Assembly (NCBI GenBank): GCA_020741375.1
Contig: DYZF01000288.1
Coordinates: 1 to 9,447, forward strand
Direction: 5' to 3'
Origin: Tessaracoccus flavescens
GTDB taxonomy: Bacteria > Actinomycetota > Actinomycetes > Propionibacteriales > Propionibacteriaceae
DNA: 9,447 nt
Position 1 is the stretch's first letter. Every line of letters begins with the position of its first letter. The notes beneath the pieces were generated by a model that saw only the letters and a program-made list of their open reading frames with translations, had not been told where the DNA came from and searched no databases. Below are positions 6,332 through 9,447 of this stretch, in pieces. Position numbers and translations under genes: made by a program.

Positions 6332-7528
6332 ATGAGCCTGCTCGACCGCGTTGAACTCGCCCCCGCAGACCCTATTCTTGGCCTCACCGAGGCCTTCCTC
6401 TCCGATACGAGGGCGGAGAAGGTCAACCTCGGCGTCGGCGTTTACCTCGATGAGCAGGGCAAGGTGCCGCTGATGCGGGCCGTGCGGGCCGCCGAGCAGA
6501 AGCTCGTGGAGCAGCCCAAGCCCAAGAGCTACCTCGGGATCGACGGAGCTCCGGCCTACCGCGACGCCGTCCGGGCTCTGGTCTTCGGCGACGACGCCGA
6601 CGTTCTGAGCAGCGTGGCCACCGTCCAGACCCTCGGCGGCACCGGCGCCCTCAAGGTGGGCGCAGACCTGCTGCAGCAGATCAGCCCTGACGCGACCGTA
6701 CTGATCTCCAACCCCAGCTGGGAGAACCACCGAGCGCTGTTCACCCGCGCCGGCTTCACCGTCGAGACGTACCGCTACTACGAGCCCAGCCTGCATGGGA
6801 TCGACGTCGACGGCATGCTCGAAGACCTTCGCAATGCCGAGGCGGGCACCATCGTCCTTCTCCACGCGTGCTGCCACAACCCCACGGGCTACGACCTGAC
6901 CGGCGAACAGTGGGATCAGGTCATCGAGGTGATCAAGGAGCGTTCCCTCGTGCCCTTCCTCGACATGGCGTACCAGGGCTTCGGCTTCGGCATCGACGAG
7001 GACTTGGCCGCCACGCGCAAGTTCGTGGAGTCCGGCCTCGAGTTCTTCCTGTCCACCAGCTACTCGAAGTCATTCAGCCTCTACGGCGAGCGCATCGGCT
7101 CACTGTCGGTCGTCACCTCGTCGGCCGACGCGGCCAAGCGGGTTCTGTCGCAGCTGAAGATCTGCATCCGGACCAACTACTCCAACCCGCCCACGCAGGG
7201 CGAGGCGCTCGTCAGCACCGTCCTGACCGAGCCTGAGCTGCGGGCGCAGTGGGAGGACGAGTTGGCGGAGATGCGCGAACGGATCAAGCGGCTCCGCCAG
7301 GCGCTGGTCGCCGGCTTGGCCGAGCGCGGCATCGACGACATGGGCTTCATCGCGGACCAGCTGGGCATGTTCAGCTACTCGGGCCTCACCAAGGATCAGA
7401 TGGTGGCGCTGCGCACCGAGTACGGCATCTACGGCACCGACGCAGGCCGCATGTGCGTGGCCGCGCTGAACGACGGCAACGTCGGCTACGTGGCCGACGC
7501 CATCGCCGCCGTTCGCAAGGCGCACTGA
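6332..7528 (+). CDS. aspC: Aspartate/aromatic amino acid aminotransferase (class I, AspC/TyrB type)
   Basis: The 398-residue PLP enzyme matches the length of E. coli AspC (396). It transfers an amino group between aspartate (or an aromatic amino acid) and 2-oxoglutarate. PLP-binding Lys246 lies in STSYSKSFSLYGERIG (241-256). Other cofactor contacts are Trp130 in NPSWENH, Asn183 in HNPTG, Asp211 and Tyr214 in FLDMAYQGFGFG, and Arg254. Arg280 in RTNYSNPPTQG corresponds to the side-chain carboxylate-binding arginine, and Arg373 in AGRMCVAALN to the alpha-carboxylate-binding arginine, so dicarboxylic substrates are expected. This is the E. coli/mitochondrial subgroup rather than the Thermus-like subgroup. 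The ATG is set by AGGAAGGAAG ending four bases upstream. Whether aspartate or aromatic substrates predominate cannot be decided here. recD converges 16 bp downstream. Confidence 0.95.
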   Translation: MSLLDRVELAPADPILGLTEAFLSDTRAEKVNLGVGVYLDEQGKVPLMRAVRAAEQKLVEQPKPKSYLGIDGAPAYRDAVRALVFGDDADVLSSVATVQTLGGTGALKVGADLLQQISPDATVLISNPSWENHRALFTRAGFTVETYRYYEPSLHGIDVDGMLEDLRNAEAGTIVLLHACCHNPTGYDLTGEQWDQVIEVIKERSLVPFLDMAYQGFGFGIDEDLAATRKFVESGLEFFLSTSYSKSFSLYGERIGSLSVVTSSADAAKRVLSQLKICIRTNYSNPPTQGEALVSTVLTEPELRAQWEDELAEMRERIKRLRQALVAGLAERGIDDMGFIADQLGMFSYSGLTKDQMVALRTEYGIYGTDAGRMCVAALNDGNVGYVADAIAAVRKAH

Positions 7529-7544
7529 CGTCGGGCGAGGCGAG

Positions 7545-9251
7545 TTAGGCGCGGCCCAGCCCGCTGGCGCGTCGGGCCGGTGTCACCACCGCCGCGTCCA
7601 GAGCCTCCAAGCTGCCGTAGAGCGTCACGCCGTGTTGCGCGCGCGTGATCGCCGTGTAGATGAGCTCGCGCGTGAGCAGCGGAGAGCCCAGCGGTGGCAG
7701 GACGATGCTCACGTGGCTGAACTGGCTTCCCTGCGACTTGTGGATGGTCATGGCGTGCAGATCTTCTGCGTCGTCGAGCAGCGAAGGGTTCAGCCGTTGC
7801 AGGCCATCGCCGCCGTCGATCACGGCCGTCAGGTCTCCCATCTCGTTGCGAACCACCACACCCGTCTCGCCATTGCGCAGCAGGTCTGAGTTCTTGAGGA
7901 TCAGCAGGGGCTGGCCGACGTAGGGGGCGTGGTCGTAGCCGTAGTCCGGCAATTGCTGGGCGAGCCAGAGACGAGCGTTGCGCCCCCAATGGCCCACGCC
8001 GAACGGGCCTTCCCGGTGGCCGCACAGGATCCGATGTGCGTTGAGCGCAGTGTTGGCTTCCAAGCCGTTGCCCAAGAGAGCTTCGGCTTGCACCGTCGAG
8101 GCCGTCTGCAGCAGGACCTCTCGAAGAGCTGGGAAGGACATCGGATCGGCGTCACCGTCGAACTCGACGAGGTTGACCGTGGCCGCGGCTTCGATGGCTG
8201 ACCGAACGGCATCGACATCGCCGGACTCGATGGCCGCGGCCACCCGAGTGATGTCTTGGTTGGAGCGGTGGTTCGTGACCAGTCGGACGATCGCACCGCC
8301 GGGTGCGTGGACCAAGTGGGCCCGCTCGATATCGGCCAGCACCGCCCCGGCTTCAACAGAGCGCAGCTGCTGCGGATCGCCGAGCAGGATGAGCCGAGTG
8401 GTGGGTGCCACCGCCTCGAGCAGCTGCCGCATGATCTCGAGGGAGGCCATGGACGTCTCGTCGACGACCACCACGTCGTAGGGCAGCGGATTGGAGCGGC
8501 TGAACTCCGCCTCGGCGGAGCGTGGTCGGATGCCCAGAAGCTTGTGGATGGTTCCGCTCCACAGCGCCACATCCGCCTGCATCAAGGAGATGACCTGGGT
8601 GCTCAATCGCGCCGCCGCCTTGCCGGTGGGAGCGCACAGCGCCACCGAGGGGTTGCTGGGGGCAAGACGATCAAGGATCGTGGATACGATCGTCGTCTTG
8701 CCGGTGCCGGGGCCTCCGGTGATGACGGTGGTGAGCAGCGTGGTGGCGGCCTCGATGGCCTCTTCTTGGCGCTCGTCGACGGTCCACGCGCGTGAGGCAT
8801 GGGTGGTGCCCTCGCCCAACGCGCTGCGCTCCGCGAGGAGGGCTGCAAGAGTGCTTTCCTCCTGCCAGTATCGCTCCAAGTAGAGCAGTGTGCCGGAAAG
8901 GCGGAACGCTCGTGGCGGTTCACCGGGGGTGGCGACCGCGGGCGATTGTTCCACCGTCGCGATCCAGGCGGCGGTATCCGTTGGCCACGGCAGTGTGACG
9001 TCGTCGGCGGCGGACCCGTCGTCGCTGTCCACCTCAGGCTTCAGAAGCTGAGGCGCGGTGGCCAGATCGACACACACGGAGCCGAGGCGCAGCTCCCGTG
9101 CGGCCAGCGCGAACGCGAGCTGAACGTCTGCATCCGCTTCGCCGGCCAGCTGGGCGAGCCGTCGCGCCACGTGGAAATCAATGAGCTGCAGCATCCGCGC
9201 ATCGCAGAAGGCCCTCAGCGTGCCGGTGGCGGCGATCGGGATCTCACTCAT
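7545..9251 (-). CDS. recD: Exodeoxyribonuclease V alpha subunit, RecD helicase
   Basis: The 568-residue protein is the 5'-3' helicase subunit of RecBCD, which processes double-strand DNA ends for recombination and degrades unprotected linear DNA. After the N-terminal RecBC-contact domain (about 1-150) come the superfamily 1B motifs: Walker A GGPGTGKTT (179-187, Lys185), motif Ia CAPTGKAAARL (206-216), Walker B VVVDETSM (261-268), motif III GDPQQLRSVEAGAV (291-304), TNHRS (326-330), MTIHKSQGSQF (501-511) and YTAITRAQ (532-539). It is slightly shorter than the E. coli protein (608), and no motif is missing. AGGAGG five bases before the ATG supports the start. The start overlaps the end of recB by 8 bp, so the two are co-translated. 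A recC gene would be expected further upstream, outside the window. Confidence 0.97.
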   Translation of the reverse strand: MSEIPIAATGTLRAFCDARMLQLIDFHVARRLAQLAGEADADVQLAFALAARELRLGSVCVDLATAPQLLKPEVDSDDGSAADDVTLPWPTDTAAWIATVEQSPAVATPGEPPRAFRLSGTLLYLERYWQEESTLAALLAERSALGEGTTHASRAWTVDERQEEAIEAATTLLTTVITGGPGTGKTTIVSTILDRLAPSNPSVALCAPTGKAAARLSTQVISLMQADVALWSGTIHKLLGIRPRSAEAEFSRSNPLPYDVVVVDETSMASLEIMRQLLEAVAPTTRLILLGDPQQLRSVEAGAVLADIERAHLVHAPGGAIVRLVTNHRSNQDITRVAAAIESGDVDAVRSAIEAAATVNLVEFDGDADPMSFPALREVLLQTASTVQAEALLGNGLEANTALNAHRILCGHREGPFGVGHWGRNARLWLAQQLPDYGYDHAPYVGQPLLILKNSDLLRNGETGVVVRNEMGDLTAVIDGGDGLQRLNPSLLDDAEDLHAMTIHKSQGSQFSHVSIVLPPLGSPLLTRELIYTAITRAQHGVTLYGSLEALDAAVVTPARRASGLGRA

Positions 9252-9447
9252 CGTGGCCTCCTAGGAGTTTCGACGCCTCGATCACCAGATCAGCGGGCGG
9301 GAACCATGCCATGACGCCGCATCGGGCGCCACCGACGGACGGCGTGTCTGGACCTGCCATGCCACGCACGAACAGATAGCCGACGCCGCCGAGGTGCGTC
9401 GCCGGGGCGTAGTTGGCCAAGCGCAGACCCAAGTAGCGGTGCAGCGC
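9244..9447 (-). CDS. recB: Exodeoxyribonuclease V beta subunit RecB, C-terminal end (5' part outside window)
   Basis: An open frame enters from the right edge and ends at a TGA (9246-9244), giving the last 67 residues. ALHRYLGLRLANYAPATHLG followed by GVGYLFVRGM is the characteristic end of the RecB nuclease domain, where YLFxRGM forms the last conserved strand. RecB is the 3'-5' helicase and the nuclease of the RecBCD complex; its helicase and nuclease catalytic motifs lie outside the window. The stop codon lies within the first codons of recD, which is in a different frame and whose ribosome site AGGAGG (9262-9257) is inside recB. Short but distinctive, and backed by the adjacent recD. Confidence 0.9.
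   Translation of the reverse strand, partial: ALHRYLGLRLANYAPATHLGGVGYLFVRGMAGPDTPSVGGARCGVMAWFPPADLVIEASKLLGGHDE
9257..9262 (-). promoter_or_regulatory. Ribosome binding site of recD inside recB
   Basis: A perfect AGGAGG lies five bases before the recD ATG and within the last codons of recB. It fixes the recD start and suggests independent as well as coupled initiation. Confidence 0.75.

Noticed and set aside
7553..7578. GGCCC/GGGCC and GCCCG/CGGGC repeats near the recD stop, considered as a terminator
   Set aside because: The five-base arms are compatible with chance at this GC content. They lie inside recD coding sequence and lack a T-tract.

Overview
The window is high-GC bacterial DNA of actinobacterial type. 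The signs are a SigA with a long Ala/Lys/Pro-rich N-terminal tail ending in the canonical actinobacterial C-terminus, a second SigA-like group 2 sigma factor, a mycobacterial-type GVEWE-class glutamate-cysteine ligase (YbdK) and a recB-recD operon. I would guess Propionibacteriaceae or a neighbouring family, but the sequence alone does not prove it. Coding density is very high. I see no tRNA, rRNA, CRISPR, insertion sequence, phage gene or other sign of recent transfer.

Layout from left to right: (1) 2-796 (+), the last 264 residues of the RNA helicase HrpA (DUF3418 region). (2) 814-1653 (+), acyl-CoA thioesterase II (TesB), perhaps leaderless from its own -10 box. (3) 1685-1717, a strong hairpin between convergent tesB and the next gene. 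(4) 1741-2673 (-), a SigB-like group 2 sigma factor. (5) 2674-2922, a 249-bp divergent promoter region. (6) 2923-4359 (+), the principal sigma factor SigA. (7) 4347-5087 (-), a class I glutamine amidotransferase whose 3' end overlaps that of sigA by 13 bp. (8) 5087-6223 (-), a YbdK-type carboxylate-amine ligase, translationally coupled (TGATG) to the amidotransferase. (9) 6224-6331, a 108-bp divergent intergenic region. (10) 6332-7528 (+), an aspartate/aromatic aminotransferase of the E. coli AspC/TyrB type. (11) 7545-9251 (-), RecD, preceded by (12) 9244-9447 (-), the last 67 residues of RecB, overlapping recD by 8 bp.

Functionally this is mostly core housekeeping: transcription initiation (SigA and SigB), RNA processing, recombination repair (RecBCD), amino-acid and acyl-CoA metabolism. 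The most informative regulatory signal is a GGAAC-N18-GTTG promoter before sigB. It fits the ECF sigma consensus (SigE/SigH/SigR class) and would place SigB under an envelope- or redox-stress sigma factor, as known in mycobacteria. The least understood unit is the coupled YbdK-amidotransferase pair. It looks like a gamma-glutamyl ligase plus a glutaminase or gamma-glutamyl hydrolase acting in one unassigned pathway. An 11-bp stem-loop just after the sigA stop, lying inside the opposing amidotransferase gene, may set the sigA transcript end.
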